Source: Paenibacillus polymyxa M1 | Lineage (GTDB): Bacteria > Bacillota > Bacilli > Paenibacillales > Paenibacillaceae | DNA: 64,000 nucleotides | Direction: 5' to 3' | Assembly: GCF_000237325.1 (NCBI RefSeq) | Contig: NC_017542.1 | Span: 2,301,501-2,365,500, forward strand | Part shown: positions 24,086 to 32,297 of the stretch, one piece after another | How the letters are laid out: each line of letters opens with the position of its first letter | Position numbering within the stretch: the stretch's first letter is position 1 | Program-made: the position numbers and the translations under genes | The notes under the pieces: generated by a model | What the model was told of the DNA's origin: nothing | The model's input: only the letters and a program-made list of their open reading frames with translations | Database searches by the model: none

Positions 24086-25588
24086 ATGGATTCAATGACA
24101 TTTGTCTTATTTGGAGCGACAGGGGATTTGGCTAAACGCAAAATTTACCCTGCCTTGTATAATTTGTTTGTAGAAGGTAAAATTCCGGCTTCCTTTTCTG
24201 TAATTGGGATGGGGCGTCGTGAAGTGGCGGACGAACAATTTCAAAGTAATGTAGAGCAATCTATTAAGGATTTTTCCAGACATGTGAATGATGACCGTGC
24301 ACAGATGGATCAGTTCTTAAGTGCTTTCCGTTACTGTGCATTGAACGTTAACCACCCGGAAGATTATAAAAAGCTGCTACAGCTTGCTGAGCAACGTGAA
24401 AATGACTTGGGAATTCCGGGGAACCGCATGTTTTACTTATCGGTGGCACCGGAATTTTTTGATGTGATTGCCCACAATATTCGGGAAAGTGGTTTGGCTG
24501 AAACAAAGGGTTGGAAACGACTTATTATCGAAAAACCATTTGGGCATGATTTGGAATCGGCACGCGAGCTGAATGATCGCCTGAGCAGAACCTTTGCTGA
24601 GAATGAGATTTATCGTATTGACCATTACTTAGGTAAGCCCATGGTTCAAAACCTGGAAGCTTTAAAATTTGCTAATCCATTGCTTCAAGGGGTTTGGAAC
24701 AATCAGTACATTGCCAATGTGCAAATTACCGCTTCTGAGACTGTAGGCGTAGAGGAGCGAGCAGGATACTACGATCACTCCGGTGCTATTCGTGATATGG
24801 TGCAAAATCACATGCTGCAGGTGTTGATGATGACGGCTATGAACAAGCCGGGACATATTACGGCCGACCAGGTGCGGGATGAAAAAAGTAAGGTGATGGA
24901 CGCGCTTCGTGCCCTTGATCCTTCTGATATTGCTTCCAACGTGGTTAGAGGACAATATACCGCAGGTGAGATCAACGGAAAAGCAGTTCCTTCCTATAAA
25001 GAGGAGCCGGACATTGGACCTGATTCGCAAAATGATACGTTCATTTCAGCTCGCCTTTGGATTGACAATGAACAATGGTCGGGTGTGCCGTTCTATATTC
25101 GTACCGGCAAACGCATGAAAGAAAAATCCACTCGCATCGTTGTGGAATTCAAAAAGGACAATACAGATCCTTATGCTGCTCAAGGGCAGCCGACCGATCC
25201 GAACTTGCTGATCATTCATGTTAACCCGGATGAAAAGGTAACGCTCCGTCTGAACAGTAGAGATCCGCTGAACAATGGCCAGTTGGAGACGGTTCTGATG
25301 AATTATCATTCCGAGGCCAAGGATGTTCCAGAAGCCTATGAACGCCTCATCTTTGATGCGCTGCGCGGCGATTCGACCTTTTTTGCTCATTGGAATGAAG
25401 TGGAGCTTTCATGGGTGTGGGTTCAACCCGTACTCGAAGCTTTTACCCGTGGCGAAGTCCCGCTTCACACATATGCGGCAGGCTCTTACGGTCCAGAAGC
25501 TTCAGATCAATTGTTGGAAGAACAAGGCTTTACATGGTGGTTGGACGAAAAGTCCGAAAGCTCTAAAAAAGCAGTCGTTCGTGCTTAG
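24086..25588 (+). CDS. zwf: glucose-6-phosphate 1-dehydrogenase
   Basis: The start is ATG 24086, nine bases after AAGAAGGAA; reading upstream to 23984 would run through the promoter. 500 residues, full length. Motifs: nucleotide-binding FGATGDLAKRK (about 8-18), EKPFGHDL, and the substrate-binding catalytic phrase RIDHYLGK. It oxidises glucose 6-phosphate to 6-phosphogluconolactone with NADP+, the first step of the oxidative pentose phosphate pathway. gnd follows after 57 bp; the lactonase pgl lies 4 kb further on the same strand. Confidence 0.95.
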   Translation: MDSMTFVLFGATGDLAKRKIYPALYNLFVEGKIPASFSVIGMGRREVADEQFQSNVEQSIKDFSRHVNDDRAQMDQFLSAFRYCALNVNHPEDYKKLLQLAEQRENDLGIPGNRMFYLSVAPEFFDVIAHNIRESGLAETKGWKRLIIEKPFGHDLESARELNDRLSRTFAENEIYRIDHYLGKPMVQNLEALKFANPLLQGVWNNQYIANVQITASETVGVEERAGYYDHSGAIRDMVQNHMLQVLMMTAMNKPGHITADQVRDEKSKVMDALRALDPSDIASNVVRGQYTAGEINGKAVPSYKEEPDIGPDSQNDTFISARLWIDNEQWSGVPFYIRTGKRMKEKSTRIVVEFKKDNTDPYAAQGQPTDPNLLIIHVNPDEKVTLRLNSRDPLNNGQLETVLMNYHSEAKDVPEAYERLIFDALRGDSTFFAHWNEVELSWVWVQPVLEAFTRGEVPLHTYAAGSYGPEASDQLLEEQGFTWWLDEKSESSKKAVVRA

Positions 25589-25645
25589 TCCAACAAAAAA
25601 AGTTTGTACAGAAATATATTTTTGCTACGGCAGGAGGCCTTTATA

Positions 25646-26539
25646 ATGCAAGTAGGATTAATTGGTTTGGGAAAAATGGGTTTGAATCTTGGTAAAAACT
25701 TGATCGATCATAAGCATGAAGTTGTGGCTTACGACGTCAATGCAGCCGCAATTCAAGAAATGAAGGAGTATGGAGCTGCAGGTGCTTCTACTTTGGAAGA
25801 GCTTGTACAAGCAACTCAATCCCCTAGAGTGCTGTGGATTATGGTTCCTCACCAAATTGTTGATTCTGTGCTGGATCAGCTTCAACCAATGTTGTCCAAA
25901 GGGGACATCATTATTGAAGGCGGTAATTCTCATTACAAAGAGTCCATTGCTCGCCATGCTCGTCTGAAAGAATACGGTATCAGCTTTATGGATGCAGGAA
26001 CTTCCGGCGGGATGGAAGGTGCACGCAATGGCGCTTGTTACATGATCGGTGGCGATCCAGAAGCTTGGGCGGTTGTTGAGCCGATTTTCCGCGATACAGC
26101 GGTGGAAAATGGGTATTTGTATGCTGGTAAATCCGGTAGCGGACATTTCCTGAAAATGGTTCATAACGGTGTGGAATACGGTATGATGGCTTCCATCGGT
26201 GAAGGTTTTGAAGTGCTGGAGAAAAGCAACTTTGACTTTGATTATGAACAAGTAGCGCGTGTGTGGAACAACGGTTCCGTTATCCGCTCTTGGCTGATGG
26301 GCTTGACTGAACGCGCATTTTCCAAAGATGCGAACCTGGACGAAATCCGTGGGGTGATGCACTCTTCCGGTGAAGGTAAATGGACTGTTGAGGAAGCGTT
26401 GGATCTTCAGGCAGCAACTCCGGTTATTGCCTTGTCGTTGCTGATGCGCTACCGTTCGCTGGATGCTGATACATTCAACGGCAAAGTAGTTGCTGCGCTG
26501 CGTAATGAATTTGGCGGCCACGCTGTAGAGAAGAAGTAA
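25646..26539 (+). CDS. gnd: 6-phosphogluconate dehydrogenase, short NAD-type
   Basis: The ATG at 25646 has AGGAGG eight bases upstream. 297 residues, the short form, where the NADP enzyme has about 470. Motifs: GLIGLGKMGLNLGKNL (Rossmann, residues 4-19), IIEGGNSHYKES, DAGTSGGMEGARNGACYMIGG and the catalytic KMVHNGVEYGMM. The short decarboxylating enzymes (YqeC type) usually prefer NAD+. It turns 6-phosphogluconate into ribulose 5-phosphate and CO2. Likely cotranscribed with zwf; a terminator follows. Confidence 0.92.
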   Translation: MQVGLIGLGKMGLNLGKNLIDHKHEVVAYDVNAAAIQEMKEYGAAGASTLEELVQATQSPRVLWIMVPHQIVDSVLDQLQPMLSKGDIIIEGGNSHYKESIARHARLKEYGISFMDAGTSGGMEGARNGACYMIGGDPEAWAVVEPIFRDTAVENGYLYAGKSGSGHFLKMVHNGVEYGMMASIGEGFEVLEKSNFDFDYEQVARVWNNGSVIRSWLMGLTERAFSKDANLDEIRGVMHSSGEGKWTVEEALDLQAATPVIALSLLMRYRSLDADTFNGKVVAALRNEFGGHAVEKK

Positions 26540-26560
26540 TAACGATATAAGTTAGTATCT

Positions 26561-26595
26561 ATCCCCGTAGCTTCATGACTGCGGGGATATTGCTA
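26561..26595 (+). terminator. Rho-independent terminator of zwf-gnd
   Basis: ATCCCCGTAG and CTGCGGGGAT around CTTCATGA, followed by a T-containing tail. Confidence 0.75.
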
Positions 26596-26698
26596 TATAT
26601 TTTTTTGCTCATCAGGTTTTTGTAAAATCCTCGCTTATGCATATTTTTCCTTGTATATCCGCACAATAGGTAAAAAAAGGCGGAAGGATGAATTGCAT

Positions 26699-27373
26699 AT
26701 GTGCAAAAGATTTTCGTTATCGGCTGATTTGGATGAGGTAAGGGATCATTTTGGTATACAGCGTGTGATGTATTATTATAAAACACGTTATAACATGAGT
26801 CCCACCCAGCATGTTCCAATTGTGCTGCATCAGGATGGAGAACGGGTGCTTGATGAATTTCGCTGGGGTTTTATTCCTTATTGGGGTAAGGATTGTGTTA
26901 ATGCAGACCTGAATACTGTTCGGGTAAATCCTAGTTATCGGAAGATGGCGGAAACCCGCCGCTGTATTATTCCTTGTAATGGTTTTTATTATTGGCGAAA
27001 ATTAGGCAAACGCATGTGTGCTGTCCGAGTGGTATTGCCGGAACAGAAAATGTTTGCGGTCGCGGGGCTCTATGAAATATGGCAGGATAGCCGAAAGGAG
27101 CCGTTACGCACCTGTACGATGATGACAGTTCAGGCCAATACGGATATACGTGAATTTGACAGCCGGATGCCCGCTATTTTGGAAGCAGACCAAATAGATT
27201 CATGGCTAGATCCGTCGATCCAGAACATTGATGAGCTGCTGCCCTTATTACGCACGTATGAGCAAGGTGGTATGAGCATCTATCCGGTGACCCCGCTGGT
27301 GGCCAATGATGAACATGATAGCCGTGAATGCATTCAGGAAATGGATTTACAGTGGTCCTGGATTAAACCTTAA
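26699..27373 (+). CDS. SRAP/YedK-family protein with altered active site
   Basis: The start ATG at 26699 puts Cys at position 2, the family nucleophile that crosslinks to abasic sites in single-stranded DNA after Met removal. 224 residues. Conserved phrases: RYNMSPTQ, FRWGFIPYW, RRCIIPCNGFYYW and SRMPAIL. Compared with YedK, Cys2 and the Asn of NAR (N68, in NADLNT) are kept. The Glu of the GFYEW motif is Tyr98, the His of IHDRMP is Asp154, and the Arg and Glu of NARxET are Asp and Asn. It may bind DNA without resolving crosslinks normally. Confidence 0.85.
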   Translation: MCKRFSLSADLDEVRDHFGIQRVMYYYKTRYNMSPTQHVPIVLHQDGERVLDEFRWGFIPYWGKDCVNADLNTVRVNPSYRKMAETRRCIIPCNGFYYWRKLGKRMCAVRVVLPEQKMFAVAGLYEIWQDSRKEPLRTCTMMTVQANTDIREFDSRMPAILEADQIDSWLDPSIQNIDELLPLLRTYEQGGMSIYPVTPLVANDEHDSRECIQEMDLQWSWIKP

Positions 27374-27511
27374 ATGTATGAAGATTTGTATCCATTATTG
27401 ATCATAAGCTTCCCGCCACCTGCATAGGTATGTATTGGGGAACAAGCGTCATAATCCGGGGAGAGGGGAAACGGCCGAAGGAGTATCTCATATGGGATGG
27501 AGGCGATTGGA

Positions 27512-27583
27512 ATGAGTAACGATACACTCATCCAGCTGCTGGTGCTCATGGTGACGATCATCGGTCTGGTCCAAAACCGGTAA
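27512..27583 (+). CDS. 23-aa hydrophobic micropeptide, holin-like toxin type
   Basis: ATG at 27512 lies eight bases after GGAGG and opens a 23-residue frame: a short polar start (MSNDT), one membrane segment (LIQLLVLMVTIIGLV) and QNR at the end. A terminator follows 16 bp on. The size and layout match the short putative holin-like peptides of Firmicutes, some of which are type I toxins. No antisense RNA promoter was clearly found. The gene is too short to be certain. Confidence 0.5.
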   Translation: MSNDTLIQLLVLMVTIIGLVQNR

Positions 27584-27598
27584 CTGACAGGTTCCAGA

Positions 27599-27640
27599 AG
27601 GCGGGGGAATTGCCGTAGGCAATCTTCCGTTTTTTTTGCA
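27599..27640 (+). terminator. Rho-independent terminator
   Basis: GGGGAATTGCC, loop GTA, GGCAATCTTCCG with G-T pairing, then eight T. Confidence 0.8.
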
Positions 27641-27690
27641 TTAAAAAGCTCGCAGATTCAGGAAGCTTGCGGTACAATAGATGCTGGGCA

Positions 27691-27708
27691 CAGGTGACAA
27701 GACACCTG
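27691..27708 (+). promoter_or_regulatory. inverted repeat, candidate operator of the niacin-type transporter
   Basis: CAGGTG, six bases, CACCTG. It sits about 13 bp after a TACAAT -10 (27673-27678) and 44 bp before the transporter start. The niacin-responsive repressor NiaR uses similar GACA/TGTC-containing operators, but this match is only suggestive. Confidence 0.5.
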
Positions 27709-27751
27709 AATATACGTCTACATACGATGCATTTTTAAGGGAGAGCGAATC

Positions 27752-28960
27752 ATGAGTGAATTAACTTCATTACCCCCAGCTAAAAAAAGAAAATTGCTAT
27801 TTAGCGCAGGCCTTAGCTGGCTGTTTGATGCTATGGATGTGGGACTGCTTTCATTTATAGTGGCAGCTTTGGCTAAGGAGTGGCATCTCGGATCAGAGCA
27901 GATTGGTCTGCTGACTGCGATGAATTCAATAGGAATGGTGTTTGGAGCCGCCTTGGCAGGGATTTTGGCAGATCGTTACGGTAGACGCGCTATTTTAGTG
28001 TGGACCCTGCTGATTTTTTCCGTAGCCAGTGGCTTGTCAGCTTTGGCGACAGGTCTCGGAATGCTGCTGGTGCTGCGTTTTATTGCTGGTGCAGGCTTGG
28101 GCGGGGAATTGCCTGTTGCTTCGACGCTGGTGTCAGAATCAGTGCCTGTAAAAGAACGAGGAAGAGCAGTTGTGCTGCTGGAAAGCTTTTGGGCGGCAGG
28201 CTGGATTCTTTCGGCTCTTATTGCTTATTTTGTTATTCCGAAATACGGTTGGCAAATGGCATTTATTCTCGGCGCAGTACCTGCGCTGTACGCTCTTTAT
28301 CTGCGCAGAGCTATTGATGATTCACCGCGTTATAAGCAGCAAAGCGTCAAACTTCCGCTGCGTGCACGATTGGCTTCGATTTGGTCGGGACCCCATCGCA
28401 AGTCTACGCTAATGCTGTGGATTTTATGGTTTACAGTTGTATTTTCATATTATGGCATGTTCCTGTGGTTGCCAAGCATGATGTTTATGAAGGGATTTGA
28501 ACTGGTTAAAAGCTTTGAGTATGTCCTAATCATGACACTTGCACAATTACCAGGTTATTTTACCGCTGCCTATCTGATTGAAAAGCTGGGTCGCAAATTT
28601 GTACTGATCATCTACTTGTTGCTCACGGCAGTGTCCGCTATTTGGTTTGGAACATCGGAAACGGCAGGGATGTTGTTGGCTGCTGGTATCTGCTTGTCCT
28701 TCTTTAATCTCGGTGCATGGGGAGCCATGTATGCTTATACCCCGGAGCTGTACCCAACGTCTGCTCGTTCTACCGGTGTGGGTATGGCAGCTGCATTTGG
28801 TCGTATTGGCGGTGTGATCGGGCCTTTTGTGGTAGGTATACTCGTAGGACAAGGCATAGCGTTACCATCTATCTTTGCGATTTTTTTCGTAGCGATCCTG
28901 ATCGGAGCAGCTGCTGTATGGTTGCTGGGTACCGAAACTAAAAATCAGGAGATTGACTAA
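27752..28960 (+). CDS. niaP: MFS transporter, NiaP/YceI-type (niacin)
   Basis: 402 residues, twelve membrane segments, start ATG 27752 after GGGAGAG. The sequence follows Bacillus YceI (NiaP) closely: AGLSWLFDAMDVGLLSFIVA at the start, NSIGM, the MFS loop DRYGRR, GLGGELPVASTLVSE, VVLLESFWA, VVFSYYGMFLWLPS, FEYVLIMTLAQLPGYF and SFFNLGAWGAMYAYTPELYPT. NiaP takes up nicotinic acid or nicotinamide for NAD synthesis. An inverted-repeat operator lies in its promoter region. The substrate is inferred from similarity only. Confidence 0.8.
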   Translation: MSELTSLPPAKKRKLLFSAGLSWLFDAMDVGLLSFIVAALAKEWHLGSEQIGLLTAMNSIGMVFGAALAGILADRYGRRAILVWTLLIFSVASGLSALATGLGMLLVLRFIAGAGLGGELPVASTLVSESVPVKERGRAVVLLESFWAAGWILSALIAYFVIPKYGWQMAFILGAVPALYALYLRRAIDDSPRYKQQSVKLPLRARLASIWSGPHRKSTLMLWILWFTVVFSYYGMFLWLPSMMFMKGFELVKSFEYVLIMTLAQLPGYFTAAYLIEKLGRKFVLIIYLLLTAVSAIWFGTSETAGMLLAAGICLSFFNLGAWGAMYAYTPELYPTSARSTGVGMAAAFGRIGGVIGPFVVGILVGQGIALPSIFAIFFVAILIGAAAVWLLGTETKNQEID

Positions 28961-29015
28961 CCTTTACATTCACCTGTGTAAAGATTCATAATACAAGAGA
29001 GAGGAGTGACCTGAA

Positions 29016-29462
29016 ATGGAGCATACCTTTCTGCTCAAGGCAGACTGGAACGGGGGACGCAATAGCGATGGGCGTATTGAGGCCGGACAGTTGCGGACTG
29101 CGATTTCAATTCCGGCTGAAATGGGAGGCCCTGGTGTGGGCACCAATCCCGATGAAATGCTGCTCGGTGCCGCTGCTACCTGCTATCTGATTACTTTGGC
29201 GGCGATGATGGAGCGTGCCAGTCTCCCGGTGGTATCATTGGCACTGGAATCCGAAGGGATTGTCGATGTAACGAACAACATTTTTACATATCGCCGAATC
29301 GTGCATCGTCCGCGAGTTCTATTGTCCGTCGATGCAACAGAATCGCAAATCGAACAAGCATTGCGCCTTGCAGAGCAGGCTGAAACCTCATGCATGATCT
29401 CGCGTGCCGTAGCAGGAAATGTAGCATTGTCTACAGAACCTGTGGTGAAGCGCGCCTCTTAA
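29016..29462 (+). CDS. OsmC/Ohr-family protein
   Basis: 148 residues, start ATG 29016 after GAGAGGAG. It has the OsmC fold phrases: GTNPDEMLLGAAATCYLITL with Cys 56 and the second redox Cys 126 in ETSCMIS. In this family the two Cys reduce organic hydroperoxides. The form is near the SACOL1771 (YhfA-like) subgroup. It stands 55 bp after niaP and 69 bp before pgl; all three could be on one transcript since no terminator separates them. Confidence 0.85.
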   Translation: MEHTFLLKADWNGGRNSDGRIEAGQLRTAISIPAEMGGPGVGTNPDEMLLGAAATCYLITLAAMMERASLPVVSLALESEGIVDVTNNIFTYRRIVHRPRVLLSVDATESQIEQALRLAEQAETSCMISRAVAGNVALSTEPVVKRAS

Positions 29463-29531
29463 AGTAGTATCTGTAACAGGAGCAATCATTCCAATTGCCC
29501 GTCATTTTTTTAATCCAAGGAGGACACAACC

Positions 29532-30623
29532 ATGACAGCACAACAAAAATTGCTCGTATTCGCAGGCTCTTACGCCGAATTGGAAGGTAACGGAGTTTAT
29601 TCGTATACTTTTAATGAACAGACAGGAGCCCTGACACTACAGGATGAGTTCTCCGGCTTGAAAAATCCTACATTTCTAAATGTAGACGTTAAAAATCGGA
29701 AGCTGTATTCCATTGGCGAGACGACTTCCGCTGCAGGAGCGAAGGTAGGCGAAGCCTCTGCTTTTGAAATTGACCCGGTTAAAGGCACATTTACTTTGCT
29801 GAATCGCGCGGAAAACGTAGGCTCCACAACATGCCACATTCAACGTGATCCATCCGATCGTTACCTGATTGTAGTCAGCTACCACGGAGGTATGGTAGGA
29901 CTGATATCTCTGACTGAGGACGGGCGTATCGGTGAATTGCTGGATGTAAAACAGCACGAGGGCAAAGGAGCGCATCCTGAGCGTCAGGATCGTCCACATC
30001 CACATTCCAGTTTCTTTAGCCCGGACGGCCGCTTCCTGTTCGTACAAGATCTTGGACTGGATCTGATCCGTATTTATACCATTGATGACAGCAAAGGGCA
30101 ACTGGTGCTGCACGGTGAAACGAAAACCCATGCAGGTGCAGGCCCACGTCACTTGACGTTCCACCCGAACGGTAAATTTGCTTTTGTTATTAATGAAGTG
30201 GATTCTTCCATTACTTCTTTCGCATATGATGCAGAAGCTGGCAAGCTTACTGAGCTTGAGAGCGTACCGACATTGCCGTCTGACTTTACTGGCGAAAACA
30301 CAACTGCAGAAATTGCGATTTCACAGGATGGCGCTTATCTGTACGGTTCCAACCGTGGACATGATAGCATCGTGGTGTACGCTGTAGATGGAGCCACTGG
30401 CAAGTTGAGCTTGGTTGAGCATGTATCTGCCGAAGGCGAGCATCCGCGTCATTTTGCTTTGACACCTAATGGTGACTATATGCTCGTGGCTAACCGCGAC
30501 ACCAACAATATTGTTACCTTCAAAGTGGACAAAGCAAGCGGTCGCTTGACCTACACTGGACAACAAGTAACTGTGTCCAAACCAGTATGCGTGCAGCCTT
30601 TTTACTTTTCCGTGTCAAAATAG
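29532..30623 (+). CDS. pgl: 6-phosphogluconolactonase, lactonase beta-propeller type
   Basis: 363 residues, start ATG 29532 after AAGGAGG. It is a seven-blade propeller of the YbhE/YkgB lactonase family; blade phrases include GKGAHPERQDRPHPHSS, FFSPDGRFLFVQDLGLD, GAGPRHLTFHPNGKFAFVINE and EHPRHFALTPNGDYMLVANR. The conserved His and Arg residues of these phrases form the active site. It hydrolyses 6-phosphogluconolactone, the step between zwf and gnd, which lie 4-5 kb upstream on the same strand. Confidence 0.9.
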   Translation: MTAQQKLLVFAGSYAELEGNGVYSYTFNEQTGALTLQDEFSGLKNPTFLNVDVKNRKLYSIGETTSAAGAKVGEASAFEIDPVKGTFTLLNRAENVGSTTCHIQRDPSDRYLIVVSYHGGMVGLISLTEDGRIGELLDVKQHEGKGAHPERQDRPHPHSSFFSPDGRFLFVQDLGLDLIRIYTIDDSKGQLVLHGETKTHAGAGPRHLTFHPNGKFAFVINEVDSSITSFAYDAEAGKLTELESVPTLPSDFTGENTTAEIAISQDGAYLYGSNRGHDSIVVYAVDGATGKLSLVEHVSAEGEHPRHFALTPNGDYMLVANRDTNNIVTFKVDKASGRLTYTGQQVTVSKPVCVQPFYFSVSK

Positions 30624-30708
30624 GGCAACTTCTATATCATGCGGAGTGCTAAAGTGACGGTATGCGGCTTGTGTTCACTACGAGAACGGATTATTCTTCC
30701 GGTCGCTG

Positions 30709-30757
30709 TTGCCCCGGATTTCTTGGTTGTATGTTCAAGGGTATAAATCCGGGGCAA
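30709..30757. repeat. 13-bp perfect inverted repeat, unknown role
   Basis: TTGCCCCGGATTT at 30709-30721 and AAATCCGGGGCAA at 30745-30757, with 23 bases between. No T tail on either side, so it is not a standard terminator. It lies between pgl and the next genes in a stretch without a supported gene. Confidence 0.75.
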
Positions 30758-30900
30758 AGGCGAACGCTCCGCTTCTTCAGACAATACCGTCCTCTCCGCT
30801 GCTTTATTTCTTTTGGCAACCACTTGTTTATACAGAAAAAATGAATTTGCATATGTTGATGGTTTCGGTGAATTAACTAGGCATAAAAATTTATTAGTAG

Positions 30901-30937
30901 AAACGGCTCGTAGGATAACCTACAGCCGTTTTTATTT
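30901..30937 (+). terminator. Rho-independent terminator
   Basis: AAACGGCTCGTAGG and CCTACAGCCGTTT around ATAA, then TTTATTTTAG. It may end the niaP-osmC-pgl unit. Confidence 0.75.
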
Positions 30938-31322
30938 TAGCGCTTAGTCACTTCTAAGAAAGGTCATTGCTTACAAAATTATTCTGAAGTTTTAAGATCA
31001 CAAATAAGATACGAATAATTTCGGTAAGAAAAGGGTACATATGTTATAAGCAGAACAGTTATCCCATTTGTAAATTTAGGACAGGCACTGTGACTCCATA
31101 TAGAAGTTGGGTATTTTTATAAAAATTTACATTTTAGCTGAGCATCGGTACTAGTTTGCTAGATGGTTGTTGTTTTGAGACAAACTTATGAAAAATGAGG
31201 ATGACAAGGATAAGCTGAGTACGAAGCGGACAGATGGGTTTGGAGCAGCGATCGGAGAAACCATCTATTTGCGCAGTGGGCTACACACATTGCACGTATT
31301 CTAAAAAGAGAGAGGGATTCAA
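30938..31322. other. intergenic stretch without a supported gene
   Basis: 385 bp with several stops in all frames. A short open piece at 31187-31300 (beginning ATGAAAAATGAGG) has no clear ribosome site and stops early. I see no repeat or RNA gene. Confidence 0.4.
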
Positions 31323-31478
31323 ATGAAAATAATCATTACACAAAAGGAAGCCGCCGACAAAGGAATCTGGACAGAGATTATGGGGATGTTTGCTGTAACC
31401 AAAGAGGATGAGGTATGGCAAAATGAAGAGTTTATTCTCACTGAGGAACAGGCACGTCAGGTGGGATTACTAAAATAA
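31323..31478 (+). CDS. conserved 51-aa hypothetical protein
   Basis: ATG at 31323 after AGAGAGAGGGATTCAA. The product is acidic: MKIIITQKEAADKGIWTEI at the start and FILTEEQARQVGLLK at the end. Short Firmicute proteins with this plan (K-x-I-x-T, G-x-W, then LTEEEARELGL) are common and of unknown function. No membrane segment. Confidence 0.7.
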   Translation: MKIIITQKEAADKGIWTEIMGMFAVTKEDEVWQNEEFILTEEQARQVGLLK

Positions 31479-31575
31479 CAAAGGTAAATAGGACATGTCA
31501 TCAAGTTTTAAGACCAAGTCTTAAAAAATCGTAACTTATTTTTTATGTATCTGATACACTTTTTAACCGTTCAAA

Positions 31576-31600
31576 GTTTATGATAGGTACACAAGGGTAA
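31576..31600 (+). promoter_or_regulatory. sigma-B-like promoter
   Basis: GTTTAT at 31576-31581 and GGGTAA at 31595-31600, 13 bases apart, 51 bp before the secreted protein gene. Confidence 0.5.
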
Positions 31601-31651
31601 TGAAGCTTACAGACACCGTGTACATACCCAAACGGCAAGGAGAGATCAGAC

Positions 31652-32161
31652 ATGATGAAATTAGCTTCGAAATGGACCGTATTAACTTTGATGATGATGC
31701 TGATTACGACGGCAGGGGCAACAGCACAAGGCTACACACCTGTTGCAGATGCTGAAAATCAGGAGACCGTATATATAAACGAAATGGACATTCGCGATGG
31801 ACAAATTTATTTGTCAGCAGATCCGATTGAATGGTACGAAGGCGCAGCAGCAGACAAAGCATTTGTGGAGCATGAAGGAAATACAGGATTGGACGGAGCG
31901 CCGGATGGCTACTACATCGTAAACAATTCCGTGCAAAATGACGTGTATCAGGTTGCACCAGATGCTTCGGTAGAGGTGCAGATTTATGATCACACAGGGA
32001 ATATAGAAGATACAGACGTGCAATGGAACGAATCCATTCCTTTGGCACAATTTGAGAAGGATTTTGCCAAAAAGGATGTTCTGGACCTCAGCCAATTTCC
32101 ATACCATGTTACGCTTCGTGACGGTAAGGTTGTAAAAATCGTGCAGCAGTTCATTCCTTAA
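31652..32161 (+). CDS. secreted hypothetical protein
   Basis: 169 residues, start ATG 31652 after AAGGAGAG. A signal peptide covers about residues 1-25 (cleavage after ATAQ or nearby). The mature part has EWYEGAAADKAFVEHEG, a YYIVNNSVQND phrase and ends in VTLRDGKVVKIVQQFIP, which looks like a compact beta domain. No Cys in the mature part and no catalytic motif. Family not recognised with certainty. A possible stress-sigma promoter precedes it. Confidence 0.65.
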   Translation: MMKLASKWTVLTLMMMLITTAGATAQGYTPVADAENQETVYINEMDIRDGQIYLSADPIEWYEGAAADKAFVEHEGNTGLDGAPDGYYIVNNSVQNDVYQVAPDASVEVQIYDHTGNIEDTDVQWNESIPLAQFEKDFAKKDVLDLSQFPYHVTLRDGKVVKIVQQFIP

Positions 32162-32181
32162 ACAATAAGCTTATACAGACA

Positions 32182-32225
32182 CGTACTTCTTACTTGATCA
32201 CAGATCAGGGAAGTACGGTTTTTTA
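32182..32225 (+). terminator. Rho-independent terminator
   Basis: CGTACTTC with CTTGATC, paired with GATCAGG and GAAGTACG, then GGTTTTTTAT. Confidence 0.75.
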
Positions 32226-32233
32226 TATTTTGT

Positions 32234-32283
32234 AACAAAAAAAGAGGATATCCATCCCATAAAGGGTGCGGATATCCTCTTCT
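32234..32283 (-). terminator. Rho-independent terminator of azoR
   Basis: AAGAGGATATCC and GGATATCCTCTT, a 12-bp stem; on the minus strand it runs into seven T. Confidence 0.85.
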
Positions 32284-32297
32284 CTTCATATATATAA

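Noticed and set aside
25658..26521. 287-codon open frame on the minus strand
   Set aside because: It lies fully opposite gnd, whose motifs are complete. It has no ribosome site and its composition (many His, Phe, Cys) is that of an antisense shadow.
30632..30823. 63-codon minus-strand frame after pgl
   Set aside because: No ribosome site; it runs through the 13-bp inverted repeat. The peptide is Arg/Thr-rich with no family likeness.
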